This document shows, in pieces, positions 1 to 8,008 of a DNA stretch of 64,000 nucleotides. The DNA lies in NCBI GenBank assembly GCA_024230435.1, contig JAAERL010000021.1, positions 1-64,000 on the forward strand, in the 5' to 3' direction. Each line of letters begins with the position of its first letter. The stretch's first letter is position 1. A program made the translations under genes and the position numbers. The DNA comes from Desulfobacteraceae bacterium (GTDB lineage: Bacteria; Desulfobacterota; Desulfobacteria; Desulfobacterales; Desulfosarcinaceae). The notes under the pieces are model-generated. The model was given only the letters and a program-made list of their open reading frames with translations, was not told the origin of the DNA and made no database searches.

Positions 1-549
1 CCACATATAATCGACAAATCCTTCACCGTTATTTTGGCAGACCTTTAAAAATTCCCTGAAAATATATTTGCCTTCGGGGTCTTTGAAATCTGACATATTT
101 TTGCCGTTGAGAGCAGGTTTGACCGGGTGCATAACCATTTTCAGCCCGGTGTCGTTAATCCAGAGATAATCCTTGCCCTGGTAACGCATTGCCTTGATCA
201 TGTTTATAGCCGGCTGCTGTTTGTCCAAAGTGTTTAAGTAGCCGTCATTATGAATTTTTTCCACAGCCGTATAGGCTACTTCAACAATGCTTTTAAGCTG
301 TTGCTTATATGCATTTGCCACCATTGCCGTGTCATGGGCCGCCTGATACTTATCTTCCAAAATAGCATATGTGTTGCCTATAAGGTCCTGGAGTTTTTCA
401 CGCTTTTCGGCCATCAACGTTTCTTTCATGGTTTCAATTTCAGAATGGCCCCGCTTGTTCAGGCTTTGGACAGATATAGTCATAGCAAGTACGCCAAGGA
501 TCAAAACTCCGGCTATCGAGATTAACGTCAACTTTTTAGTGATACTCAT
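1..549 (-). CDS. Methyl-accepting chemotaxis protein or sensor, N-terminal part (cut by window edge)
   Basis: Reading leftwards from an ATG at 549, preceded by a strong ribosome site (CAGGAGGGAG), 183 codons stay open to the edge. The N-terminus is a basic stretch then a hydrophobic membrane segment (about residues 8-26). A periplasmic sCache_2/Cache-like sensor follows, with the family's hallmark series DYLWINDTG, MVMHP and GEGFVDY. The second membrane span, HAMP and signalling domain lie outside the window, so a receptor and a histidine kinase cannot be told apart. I favour a chemoreceptor because the neighbours are flagellar genes and a sigma-28 site lies upstream at 814-840. A 176-bp repeat sits in the leader between that site and the start codon. 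Confidence 0.75.
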   Translation of the reverse strand, partial: MSITKKLTLISIAGVLILGVLAMTISVQSLNKRGHSEIETMKETLMAEKREKLQDLIGNTYAILEDKYQAAHDTAMVANAYKQQLKSIVEVAYTAVEKIHNDGYLNTLDKQQPAINMIKAMRYQGKDYLWINDTGLKMVMHPVKPALNGKNMSDFKDPEGKYIFREFLKVCQNNGEGFVDYMW

Positions 550-610
550 ACTCCCTCCTGCTTTAGCTGCAAACAAAACCGTTTTTTAATGCGCCTTTGA
601 TTCGGGTTTT

Positions 611-786
611 AGGCGATTTGCAGTCAAAAAATATACCATCTTGTTTGTCTTTTTTTCCGGCTTGTGCGTTATGCCAAAGGTGCGAATACCTAAAGTATGC
701 AGACTTTGGCACGCCTTGAAGACGAAAAAAAATCTAAGCCCAATAAGGTATCTGCTAAGAGGCTATATTTTTTTTGCCAATCGCCT
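611..786 (+). repeat. Long-palindrome repeat, copy 1
   Basis: The ends are AGGCGATT and AATCGCCT. Near the middle is an inner inverted repeat (673-710) made of GCCAAAGGTGCGAATAC facing GTATGCAGACTTTGGC. The flanks carry A- and T-rich tracts that pair across the element. The same pattern recurs at 13568, 38611, 40781 and 61282, with reduced copies at 59411 and 24146. Here it lies in the presumed leader of the chemoreceptor gene. Confidence 0.85.
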
Positions 787-813
787 TATTCCTTACAATT
801 GAGGTATTTTGAT

Positions 814-840
814 GTATCGGCCTTTTTTGTTGAAATCTTA
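814..840 (-). promoter_or_regulatory. Sigma-28 (FliA)-type promoter for the chemoreceptor
   Basis: On the minus strand TAAGATTT, an 11-base spacer and GCCGATAC match the enterobacterial FliA pattern TAAAGTTT-N11-GCCGATAA in 13 of 16 positions with exact spacing. It points at the receptor gene starting at 549, leaving a leader of about 255 bases that contains repeat copy 1. Chemoreceptor genes are commonly FliA targets. Confidence 0.6.
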
Positions 841-971
841 AAAAAAAATACGATATACGAATTTCAGTTTATACTTGCGGCACGTTGCAGGTCATGCAAC
901 TTTTCATTCCTAAACAGGTTCTCAGAGTCTAATCACAGAAAAAAGATAAACATACAAAGAAAGGAGAAAAG

Positions 972-1733
972 ATGATGCCATCCTTTGGTTTAAAAGGCCG
1001 AATTGCCCTGGTTACAGGCGCAAGCCGCGGCATTGGCCGGGCCATTGCCGAAACGCTGGCAAACAGCGGCGCCGAGGTTGTCCTGGTTAGCCGCAAAATC
1101 GCAGGGCTTGAAACTGTGTCTGAGAAAATCCGCCATAATGACGGCAAAGCTGTTTGTTTTGCCTGTCATATGGGAAAGCTGGCTGAAATCGAAAAACTTT
1201 ATGACTATATTCAAAAAAAATACGGCAGGCTTGATATTCTGGTCAACAACGCCGCAACCAATCCCCACTTTGGCGACATATTCACTGTAGATGAAGGCAT
1301 TTGGAATAAAACTTTGGATGTAAACCTGAAAGGGCCATTTTTCATGATTCAAAAGGCAATAGCTCTGATGCAAGCCGCGGGGCAGGGGGCTATTGTGAAT
1401 ATTTCATCGGTCAACGGTATCCGGCCCGCGCCCATGCAGGGTGTTTACTCTATTACCAAAGGTGCGCTGATCACCATGACCCGGACCTTTGCTAAGGAGC
1501 TGGCATCGTCCAACATCCGTGTCAACGCAGTATTGCCTGGATTTACAGACACCAAATTCACGTCGGTTTTAATGGAAAACAAGCAAATCTACGATATGGT
1601 GGTCAATCAGATACCTTTAAAAAGACATGCCGATCCTGATGAAATTTCCGGAGCTGTACTGTATCTGGTATCTGATGCCGCATCCTATACAACCGGTGCA
1701 TGCCTTGCCTGCGATGGAGGTATTCTGGCATAG
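972..1733 (+). CDS. SDR family NAD(P)-dependent oxidoreductase
   Basis: This 253-residue classical short-chain dehydrogenase carries the Rossmann motif TGASRGIG (residues 15-22), NNAA in strand 4, the catalytic serine in NISSVNG and the Y-x3-K pair in YSITKGA. It ends in the usual GACLACDGG, where the family has the consensus G..(I/L).VDGG. Length and motifs fit FabG-like 3-oxoacyl or alcohol dehydrogenases; the substrate cannot be read from sequence. AAGGAG at 961 precedes two adjacent ATG codons (972 and 975) and either may be the start. No operon partner is visible: the chemoreceptor is divergent and the flagellar operon has its own promoter. Confidence 0.9.
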   Translation: MMPSFGLKGRIALVTGASRGIGRAIAETLANSGAEVVLVSRKIAGLETVSEKIRHNDGKAVCFACHMGKLAEIEKLYDYIQKKYGRLDILVNNAATNPHFGDIFTVDEGIWNKTLDVNLKGPFFMIQKAIALMQAAGQGAIVNISSVNGIRPAPMQGVYSITKGALITMTRTFAKELASSNIRVNAVLPGFTDTKFTSVLMENKQIYDMVVNQIPLKRHADPDEISGAVLYLVSDAASYTTGACLACDGGILA

Positions 1734-1812
1734 ACTTCGATATTAGTAGTATAAGCGCCCTGGAATTTAACGGGTGATTTGCATAAGATAATGAAACAGG
1801 GGGCTTTTGGAA

Positions 1813-1911
1813 ATGAAACGGCTGGATAATTTGCAAATTAAAGCAAAACTGAAGTTAGGTTTTTCCGTCGTGATAGCAATTATGCCTGCTATAAGATCAA
1901 GCGCTCATTAA
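1813..1911 (+). pseudogene. Fragment of a chemoreceptor N-terminus
   Basis: A 32-codon frame encodes a basic head followed by LKLGFSVVIAIM, the typical cytoplasmic head and first membrane segment of methyl-accepting chemotaxis proteins. It then runs into a stop. No receptor sequence continues in any frame before the hairpin at 1961. It reads as the remnant of a deleted receptor gene, fitting the motility neighbourhood. The fragment is short, so a small membrane peptide remains possible. Confidence 0.4.
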
Positions 1912-1960
1912 TAAACTGGCTATCCGATATTCACAACTTTGCCCCCCCCCTTACTTGTAA

Positions 1961-1999
1961 AGTCAAAAAGCCCGGCTTTTCTTGCCGGGATTTTTGACT
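1961..1999. terminator. Strong hairpin, probable bidirectional terminator
   Basis: AGTCAAAAAGCCCGGC, a loop TTTTCTT, then GCCGGGATTTTTGACT form a 16-bp stem with one mismatch. The A/T-rich outer stem supplies a T tract on both strands. It separates the SDR gene and receptor remnant from the flgF operon. A run of nine C lies just upstream (1942-1950). Confidence 0.7.
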
Positions 2000-2093
2000 T
2001 TGATAGGTAAAACTTGCCGATCCATTGACGTCAATATTTTCCTTTAATGAAAATTATCCTTTAATTACAGGATTTTAATCAGCTATGTGAGCG

Positions 2094-2109
2094 TGGCATA
2101 GTCATTGCT
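2094..2109 (+). promoter_or_regulatory. Sigma-54 promoter of the flgF operon
   Basis: TGGCATAGTCATTGCT keeps the GG and GC dinucleotides ten bases apart and matches TGGCAYG-N4-TTGCW apart from the seventh base. Transcription would begin near 2121, just ahead of flgF at 2144. Sigma-54 control of rod, ring and hook genes is usual in flagellar hierarchies with an FlrC/FleR-type activator; no such activator is in the window. Confidence 0.7.
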
Positions 2110-2143
2110 AAAACAATAGCAGACTATTTCGGAAAGGAATGAT

Positions 2144-2881
2144 ATGAGCGGATTGATTTATAAAGCGGCATCTGGCGCCCTTCTCCAACAAGCCAGGCTA
2201 AATGTGCTTTCCCATAATCTGGCAAACATAAACACCATTGGATTTAAAGCCGACAAGATTGAATTTCGCGTACCGCAAGACGAGCAAGAAAGAACTGCCG
2301 CAAATCCGGCTTCACAAGTAACGCCATATACGCCTCCGGCCACTTTTGCAGTAAATTATTCAGCCGGACAAATGTTGCGTACCGGAAACCCGCTTGATGT
2401 GGCCCTGACAGGCAGCGGATTTTTTGAAATAGAAACTCAAGAAGGCCTTGAGTATACCCGCAGCGGAAATTTTACATTGGATTCGCAAGGGGTGCTCACG
2501 TCCGGCGATGGTTTTCCGGTAATGGGGCAGGCAGGGCCAATTACCCTTGATGGCGCGGTTATAGAAATCGGAGACAATGGAGACATCTTCGTCGATGGCG
2601 CCTTAGTGGACAGGATAAAAGTGGTTGATTTTGCAAAACCATACGATTTGTCAAAAGTGGGACCAACGCGTTTTGCGCCGACTAAGCCGGATGTCCGCAT
2701 TCAAGATGCTGAAGGGACAATGGTAAATCAAGGTGTTGTGGAAAACTCCAACGTAAACGCCGTTGCCACGATGACCGAACTGATTGAAACCACGCGCGTT
2801 TTTGAAGCCTATCAGCGTGTGATAAGAGCCTCTGACGAGGCAACAGCCAAAACGATAAATGATGTGGGACGCAGTATCTAA
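2144..2881 (+). CDS. flgF: Flagellar basal-body rod protein FlgF
   Basis: This 245-residue proximal rod protein starts with the Flg-family N-terminal signature (A-x2-GAL..Q, NVLSHNLANINTIGFK). It ends with the C-terminal flagellar motif NSNVNAVATMTELIETTRVFEAYQRVI, the two coiled-coil ends that assemble the rod. The central FlaE/D1-like segment has QMLRTGNPLDVALTGSGFFEIET. Rod proteins are exported by the flagellar type III system and have no signal peptide, as here. AAAGGAATGAT precedes the ATG. First gene of the sigma-54 operon, 31 bases before flgG. FlgF rather than FlgG is assigned from its shorter length and the order flgF-flgG. Confidence 0.93.
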   Translation: MSGLIYKAASGALLQQARLNVLSHNLANINTIGFKADKIEFRVPQDEQERTAANPASQVTPYTPPATFAVNYSAGQMLRTGNPLDVALTGSGFFEIETQEGLEYTRSGNFTLDSQGVLTSGDGFPVMGQAGPITLDGAVIEIGDNGDIFVDGALVDRIKVVDFAKPYDLSKVGPTRFAPTKPDVRIQDAEGTMVNQGVVENSNVNAVATMTELIETTRVFEAYQRVIRASDEATAKTINDVGRSI

Positions 2882-2912
2882 TATAAAAGGAGTATAAAAG
2901 GGGGAACACCAA

Positions 2913-3701
2913 ATGATTCGCAGCCTTTGGACAGCAGCATCAGGCATGCAAGCCCAGACTTCAAATATCGATGTCATTTCAAACAATCTGGCCAATGTAA
3001 ATACTGCCGGTTTTAAACGAAGCCGTGTGGATTTCCAGGATCTGCTTTATGAAACCATGCGTGCCGCCGGAACAAACGCCGGTGGCAGCGGCCAGGTTCC
3101 CACCGGGATTCAGGTAGGGCTGGGCACCCGGATGATTTCGACCCAAAAAGTGTTTATCCAGGGAAATTTTCAGCATACCCAAAACGATTTGGATATGGCC
3201 ATCGAAGGCCAAGGGTTTTTCCAGATAATCCAACCCAATGGTGATATCGCCTATACACGCGCGGGCAATTTTAAAATCGACGGGGAAGGGAGAATGGTCT
3301 CACCGGATGGTTTTTTGTTGGAGCCGGAAATTACTCTGCCCATTGACACGCTGGGCGTTTCCATTAGTACGGATGGTACGCTTTCAATTATTCAGGCCGG
3401 TCAAACAGAACCCGTTGAACTCGGAACAATTGAATTGGCCCGTTTTATTAATCCAGCGGGACTGCAAAGCATCGGCCGTAATCTTTACCTGGAAACAGCC
3501 GCCTCGGGAGACGTTGTAACCGGAACGGCCGGTGAAGATGGTTTCGGCACCATCGCCCAAGGCTTCCTGGAGATGGGTAATGTAAGCGTGGTGGATGAAA
3601 TGGTGAATATGATTACCGCCCAGCGTGCTTATGAAATTAACAGCAAGGCGATCCAAGCGGCGGATGATATGCTTCAAACCGCCAATAACCTGAAACGATA
3701 G
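2913..3701 (+). CDS. flgG: Flagellar distal rod protein FlgG
   Basis: At 262 residues this is the standard FlgG length. The N-terminus [32 protein letters not shown] and the C-terminus [30 protein letters not shown] are close to consensus. The segment after residue 40 has QDLLYETMR, the FlgG-specific region that builds the distal rod. It forms the part of the rod that crosses the P- and L-rings encoded downstream. The gene begins 31 bases after flgF behind AAGGGGGAAC and is followed 17 bases later by flgA, so co-transcription is expected. Confidence 0.96.
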   Translation: MIRSLWTAASGMQAQTSNIDVISNNLANVNTAGFKRSRVDFQDLLYETMRAAGTNAGGSGQVPTGIQVGLGTRMISTQKVFIQGNFQHTQNDLDMAIEGQGFFQIIQPNGDIAYTRAGNFKIDGEGRMVSPDGFLLEPEITLPIDTLGVSISTDGTLSIIQAGQTEPVELGTIELARFINPAGLQSIGRNLYLETAASGDVVTGTAGEDGFGTIAQGFLEMGNVSVVDEMVNMITAQRAYEINSKAIQAADDMLQTANNLKR

Positions 3702-3718
3702 GCGATAACGGTGACGTT

Positions 3719-4699
3719 ATGAAAAACTGCGCCCTGCATAAAGTGATGTGTTTTTCCATTGTAGTGTTTTTGCTGTTTCTTGTTGGCTTGGCATGGGCAA
3801 AACCCATACAAATAAGGTTGTTGCGCAAAGCGGTCATTAGCTCTGAAAATGTCACCCTGGGCCGCATCGCCGATCTGGAATGCCAGGACCAGGAATTGAA
3901 AAGGAAATTGAAATTATTGAAAATTACCCGTGTCAGGGTGCCCGGGCAATCCTTGTACGTACATGCAAACCAGGTCAGCTCTGCGTTATCTAAAATCGAT
4001 TTAAAAAAATCGGATTACAACTTGATCGCCAAAGCGCCGGTGAAAGTAACCCGCAAATACGCTACGGTAACCTCTGATATGATTTCAAAAGCCGTGCGTA
4101 AGTTCATTGCCCGCAAAGCGCCATGGAAATCGAGTCAATTAAAAGTTGCGTCTGTTCATTGCACCAAGATAGTTCGTGTTCCCAAGGGTAAGGTGTCTTT
4201 TAAGCTCACAGCGCCCAAAAAGACGGATTGGCTGGGCGCTGTCGCCTTTAACGTGTTGATCAAAGTTGACGGAAAAACGGTGCGCAAGCTCAGCGCTACA
4301 GCGACAATACAGGTATGGAGCAATGTGGTGTTTTCGGCCAAACCCCTTGGAAAAGATCAACCGCTGAAATCATCGGATGTGATCATTAAAAAGGCCAACC
4401 TGGCGGCCGTTCCCACAGGCGCGGTTTTGAAAAAAAAGGATGTGATCGGAAAGCGGCCCCGGCGTGCTGTGGCCGCTAACAGCATCTTGAGAATGAATCA
4501 ATTTAAAAAAAGACACCTTATTCATAAGGGTGATGTTGTGCAGGTTATCGCCGAATCCGGATTGCTCAGAATCGCCACCCAGGCTAAGGCCAGGGAAAAC
4601 GGCGAAGACGGCGAACGAATCCGGATCGAAAATCTATCTTCAAAAAAAATAGTATATGCAACGGTTATGGACGCGCACACCGTAAAGGTTGATTTTTAA
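3719..4699 (+). CDS. flgA: Flagellar P-ring formation chaperone FlgA
   Basis: The product is 326 residues with an N-terminal signal peptide (hydrophobic residues 9-27, ending LAWA before KPIQIRLL), so it acts in the periplasm. There it chaperones FlgI into the P-ring. The C-terminal half (about 205-326) is the SAF/ChapFlgA domain: NVVFSAKPLGKDQPLKSSDVI, a VGKRPRR-like segment and the terminal KGDVVQVIAESG...DAHTVKVDF. It is longer than E. coli FlgA (219 residues) because of an extended N-terminal domain, which is common outside enterics. It sits between flgG and flgH in the sigma-54 operon. Confidence 0.9.
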   Translation: MKNCALHKVMCFSIVVFLLFLVGLAWAKPIQIRLLRKAVISSENVTLGRIADLECQDQELKRKLKLLKITRVRVPGQSLYVHANQVSSALSKIDLKKSDYNLIAKAPVKVTRKYATVTSDMISKAVRKFIARKAPWKSSQLKVASVHCTKIVRVPKGKVSFKLTAPKKTDWLGAVAFNVLIKVDGKTVRKLSATATIQVWSNVVFSAKPLGKDQPLKSSDVIIKKANLAAVPTGAVLKKKDVIGKRPRRAVAANSILRMNQFKKRHLIHKGDVVQVIAESGLLRIATQAKARENGEDGERIRIENLSSKKIVYATVMDAHTVKVDF

Positions 4700-4709
4700 A
4701 GGACGAAAT

Positions 4710-5465
4710 ATGCTTAACCGATTGAGAATCATAAAATTGATTGCCGGTGCAAGTTACATGGGGATATGGATGTGTGGCTGGGGGTGCGGCGGGCTTATGT
4801 ACGATCAGGCAAAAAAAGATGCGCAGACGCCATATGCCCAACAACCGGCTATGTCCGGACAAGCCGAAACGCCTTTTAAAACGGTGGCTCTTGCGCAAGT
4901 TTCGGAAGGATCATTGTGGCAGGACAATAGTCCGTTGAGCTCCATGTTCATCAATGTCAAAGCACGCCGCACAGGTGATATCATTACCGTAAAAATTGTC
5001 GAATCCTCCAGCGCCAGCAACACGGCCAGCACCTCAACAGACCGGTCGAGCGCTTTGACCGGCGGAATAACCAATTTTTTCAATATGGAGCAAAGCTATC
5101 CCAGCGACCGGCCGTTTTTTAATCCTTTTTCCGGTGTCGCGGCAAGTCTTGACAGCGAGTTTGAAGGTTCAGGCGCTACTATCCGCAGTGGTGATCTGAC
5201 CGCTTATCTGACCGCTCGCATAGTAGAGGTGCTGGAAAACGGCAATTTAGTTATTCAGGGTACCCGCGAGGTAAGGATTAATCACGAAAACCAGATCATT
5301 ACGCTTACCGGCTTGGTTCGTCCCCGTGATATTTCAGCCGATAACGTGGTGCAATCGACTTATATAGCGGATGCCAAGATATCCTATAGCGGCTCCGGGG
5401 TAATTAACGATCGTCAGCGACCGGGCTGGCTGATGCGGTTTTTTGACAAGGTCTGGCCCTTTTAA
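4710..5465 (+). CDS. flgH: Flagellar L-ring protein FlgH (lipoprotein)
   Basis: The 251-residue product has the FlgH signature LWQDNSPLSSMFINVKARRTGDIITVKIVESSSASNTAST and the C-terminal block NGNLVIQGTREVRINHENQIITLTGLVRPRDIS..N.V.STYIADAKISYSGSGVI. The N-terminus is a signal peptide with a cysteine in GWGCGG as the likely lipidation site, although the lipobox is poor. I start it at the ATG at 4710 behind AAAGGACG; an upstream TTG at 4689 overlaps flgA and lacks a ribosome site. FlgH forms the outer-membrane ring, so the cell has an outer membrane. Confidence 0.93.
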   Translation: MLNRLRIIKLIAGASYMGIWMCGWGCGGLMYDQAKKDAQTPYAQQPAMSGQAETPFKTVALAQVSEGSLWQDNSPLSSMFINVKARRTGDIITVKIVESSSASNTASTSTDRSSALTGGITNFFNMEQSYPSDRPFFNPFSGVAASLDSEFEGSGATIRSGDLTAYLTARIVEVLENGNLVIQGTREVRINHENQIITLTGLVRPRDISADNVVQSTYIADAKISYSGSGVINDRQRPGWLMRFFDKVWPF

Positions 5466-5499
5466 TATGGCTTTGCCAAGGGGAAAAGGTGACTTTAGC

Positions 5500-6630
5500 G
5501 TGTTCTCATACAAATGCAATTATAACATCTCGACTTTGCTTGTGATGGTTTGCCTTGCGATGATGTTATCAGCGTTTTTCCCGGCTGATCTGTTCGCCGT
5601 ACGCATAAAGGATATCGCGAATATCAAAGGCGTGCGAAGCAATCAATTGGTGGGCTATGGTTTGGTTGTAGGTTTGGACGGTACCGGGGATGGAAAAAAA
5701 TCGTTGTTTACGGTGCAATCGATGGTCAGCATGCTGGATAAAATGGGAATCAGCGTTAAATCAAGCGACGTTTCCGTTTCCAACGTGGCGGCGGTGATGG
5801 TGACGGCCAAACTACCGCCGTTTGCAAGGAGCGGAAGCCAGATCGATGCTCTGGTCAGTTCAATCGGCGATGCCTCAAACTTACAAGGCGGCACATTGCT
5901 GCTGACGCCTTTAAAAGCGGCAAACGGCAATGTGTATGCGGTAGCTCAGGGACCTGTGAGCACAGGTGGCTTTTCCGCAGGAGGCGCCGGCGGCTCGGTT
6001 CAGAAAAATTTTCCCACGGTTGGGCGGGTGATCAGTGGCGCGCTGGTTGAACGTGAGGTCGATATGGACTTTAACCGGCGCAACTGTCTGGTATTAAGTC
6101 TGCATTATCCGGATTTTACAACGGCGGCGAGGGTCAGGGACGCGATTAACGGTCTTTTTTACGGCCGAATCGCCAAAGCCCCTGACGCTGGAACGGTTGA
6201 GCTGAATATACCCGCTTCTTACGCCGGTAATTTGGTCGATCTGGTGGCCAAGATTGAAAAACTTGATGTCAAGCCTGATACAGCGGCCCGGGTGGTAATC
6301 AATGAACGCACCGGTACTGTGGTTATGGGCGAAGACGTGCGGATTTCAACCATTGCCATTGCCCACGGCAACCTGAGCATCGTTATCAAGGAAAGCGCTT
6401 CGGTTTCCCAGCCTGCTCCGTTTTCACAGGGTGAGACGGTTGTAACCCCGGATACCGAAGTAACCGTTAAGGAAGGAGGCAAGCAACTGGTCCTGATGCA
6501 AGCAAGCACCAGTATTGGGCAGGTAGTGCGGGCTCTGAACGCTCTGGGCGTTTCTCCCCGGGACCTGATTGCCATTTTTCAGGCCATTAAATCGGCTGGG
6601 GCATTACAAGCCGAACTGGAGGTCATTTAA
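5500..6630 (+). CDS. flgI: Flagellar P-ring protein FlgI
   Basis: The mature part begins VRIKDIANIKGVRSNQLVGYGLVVGLDGTGD, unmistakable for FlgI, and the 376-residue total is near the usual length. A signal peptide precedes it (hydrophobic segment ending FFPADLFA), matching assembly around the rod in the periplasm with FlgA as chaperone. I choose the GTG at 5500 because AAGGTGA lies seven bases ahead. In-frame ATG at 5467 and TTG at 5443 upstream have weaker sites, and the latter would overlap flgH. The C-terminus (STSIGQVVRALNALGVSPRDLIAIFQAIK) is also canonical. Confidence 0.95.
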   Translation: MFSYKCNYNISTLLVMVCLAMMLSAFFPADLFAVRIKDIANIKGVRSNQLVGYGLVVGLDGTGDGKKSLFTVQSMVSMLDKMGISVKSSDVSVSNVAAVMVTAKLPPFARSGSQIDALVSSIGDASNLQGGTLLLTPLKAANGNVYAVAQGPVSTGGFSAGGAGGSVQKNFPTVGRVISGALVEREVDMDFNRRNCLVLSLHYPDFTTAARVRDAINGLFYGRIAKAPDAGTVELNIPASYAGNLVDLVAKIEKLDVKPDTAARVVINERTGTVVMGEDVRISTIAIAHGNLSIVIKESASVSQPAPFSQGETVVTPDTEVTVKEGGKQLVLMQASTSIGQVVRALNALGVSPRDLIAIFQAIKSAGALQAELEVI

Positions 6631-6633
6631 ACC

Positions 6634-6969
6634 ATGTCCGATGTGCTCAAATTTCAACTACCCGATATGGGAACACTCAAGGGGTTATACAGCGGCCTAC
6701 GGGCCGGCAACGGCATGAAAGCCCAGCCCAAATCGCTGCAAAAAACCTGTAATGATTTCGAATCCCTGTTCATTAATTATATGATGAAGCAGATGCGTCA
6801 AACGGTGCCTCAGAATGGTGTTTTTTCTGGGAACAGCGCCGAAAAATTATATACGACCATGCTTGACAGCGAAATGTCTAAAAACATTGCGCACCGGGGC
6901 GGCATCGGCCTGGCTTCGATGCTGCTGCGCCAGTTAGAGGAGATTGGCCCAACTGATCAAAACGATTAG
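6634..6969 (+). CDS. flgJ: Rod-binding protein FlgJ, N-terminal-domain-only form
   Basis: This 111-residue protein corresponds to the rod-binding half of FlgJ: CNDFESLFINYMMKQMRQTVP, then EKLYTTMLDSEMSKNIAHRGGIGLASMLLRQL. The C-terminal muramidase domain of enteric FlgJ is absent, as in many delta- and alphaproteobacteria. There, a separate lytic enzyme opens the peptidoglycan for the rod, and none is encoded in this window. It starts three bases after flgI with GGAGG inside the end of flgI, so translation is coupled. It is the last gene of the sigma-54 operon; a sigma-28 promoter follows. Confidence 0.88.
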   Translation: MSDVLKFQLPDMGTLKGLYSGLRAGNGMKAQPKSLQKTCNDFESLFINYMMKQMRQTVPQNGVFSGNSAEKLYTTMLDSEMSKNIAHRGGIGLASMLLRQLEEIGPTDQND

Positions 6970-6996
6970 AAAAGCCGAGGTATTTTCAACTTGCCC

Positions 6997-7023
6997 TAAA
7001 GTAATATTGCCTATAGCCGATAC
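6997..7023 (+). promoter_or_regulatory. Sigma-28 (FliA) promoter of flgM-flgN-flgK-flgL
   Basis: TAAAGTAA, exactly 11 bases, then GCCGATAC match the FliA consensus TAAAGTTT-N11-GCCGATAA at 13 of 16 positions. The start site would be near 7030. The -10 box is also the left arm of a hairpin (7016-7043, GCCGATACCT facing AGGTATCGGC). A second hairpin at 7042-7060 (GCTGCTG facing CAGCAGC) lies in the leader. Neither hairpin has a T tract, so I do not call them terminators. Confidence 0.8.
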
Positions 7024-7125
7024 CTAAATCAGGAGGTATCGGCTGCTGATCCGCAGCAGCTTACTATCGCATTTAATTCCAAGCCAGGACTGATCCGGAA
7101 GCTAAAGCCGGTCAGGAGGTTAAGC

Positions 7126-7467
7126 ATGAAGATTAACGCAAACAACGCAAATATCCAGATGGAGGCGTATTTAAAACAAATACGCCAGCAAGGTCAGACG
7201 TCGAATGATCCGCCGCAAAACAAAAACGTGCAAAGCGCCGCGCAACAAACGGACAAAGTTGAACTTTCATCCCAGGGCCAGGAAGTCCAAAAGGCCGCAT
7301 ACGCTCTCAAGCAAATGCCTGAGATCCGTGAGGAAAAAGTTCAGGAAACAAAGTCTGAAGTTGATAACGGCACTTATAAAGTGGTTGGTCAGCAGGTCGC
7401 CACTGATATGCTGCGAGAGTCTTTAGAAAACGACGTTGTATTACATAAGGTAAATATGCGCGTTTAA
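7126..7467 (+). CDS. flgM: Anti-sigma-28 factor FlgM
   Basis: This 113-residue protein has the FlgM layout: a disordered, glutamine-rich N-terminus for export, the motif TDKVELSSQGQEVQKA, and a C-terminal helical part (YKVVGQQVATDMLRESLENDVVL) that binds FliA. FlgM holds the flagellin-class sigma factor inactive until it is secreted through the finished hook. Its own promoter here is FliA-type, giving the usual feedback loop. CAGGAGG lies seven bases before the ATG. It is followed closely by flgN, flgK and flgL. Confidence 0.9.
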   Translation: MKINANNANIQMEAYLKQIRQQGQTSNDPPQNKNVQSAAQQTDKVELSSQGQEVQKAAYALKQMPEIREEKVQETKSEVDNGTYKVVGQQVATDMLRESLENDVVLHKVNMRV

Positions 7468-7483
7468 AGATTAGGATTGTGTG

Positions 7484-7981
7484 ATGAGCCAAATTGATCA
7501 ACTAATCGATGTATTGAAGCAAGTTGAAAAAAAGTATACCCAATTGCTGCCTCTTTTGGATAGTGAACTCGAGGCGGTAATAGCAGTCGATATCAAGGCG
7601 TTGACCAGTGCCGTCTTGGAAAAGGAACGTCTCATATCCGGCATCAGGCAATTGGATCAAAAACGCATCGCGTTACTGACCCAATTATCTGTTCAATTTA
7701 ACTTTTGTCCGGATTCAGTCACGCTGTCGGCGCTGGCCCAAAAGGTTTCATACGAGCACGGTATCGAACTCAATACATTGAAAGGCTCTATCACCAAGCT
7801 GATCCAAAGAGTTCAGCAGTCCAATAAACAAATGCGCATGCTAATCCGGCATTGCCTGCGACTTGTAGAACAAGCTTCGTCCTTTTTTTATCATTGGGCG
7901 CAAGTTTCTTCGGTATATGGCGTATCGGGAAATATTAACAGCGCCAATACCGGTGGACGATTGGTGACTAATACCGCCTAA
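7484..7981 (+). CDS. flgN: Flagellar export chaperone FlgN-like protein
   Basis: The 165-residue, mostly helical protein has no strong catalytic motif. It is placed as FlgN by position between flgM and flgK and by its pattern: a long N-terminal helix (LIDVLKQVEKKYTQLLPLLDSELEAVIAVDIKALTSAVLEKERLI) and a C-terminal helix ending in a Ser/Asn-rich tail. FlgN escorts the hook-filament junction proteins FlgK and FlgL to the export gate, and both genes follow directly. GTG at 7481 and ATG at 7484 are adjacent; I use the ATG. Confidence 0.8.
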   Translation: MSQIDQLIDVLKQVEKKYTQLLPLLDSELEAVIAVDIKALTSAVLEKERLISGIRQLDQKRIALLTQLSVQFNFCPDSVTLSALAQKVSYEHGIELNTLKGSITKLIQRVQQSNKQMRMLIRHCLRLVEQASSFFYHWAQVSSVYGVSGNINSANTGGRLVTNTA

Positions 7982-8008
7982 CCATTAAAAAAAGGAGGTA
8001 ACTTAAAG

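Noticed and set aside
697-975. A 92-codon frame ahead of the SDR gene
   Set aside because: Its first third lies inside repeat copy 1 and it overlaps the SDR start; it has no ribosome site.
1942-1950. Nine-base C run as a phase-variation tract
   Set aside because: It lies in intergenic DNA near a hairpin and does not fall in a coding frame or between promoter boxes.
7016-7043. Hairpin before flgM considered as a terminator of the flgF operon
   Set aside because: It has no T tract and its left arm is the -10 box of a sigma-28 promoter, so promoter structure explains it better.
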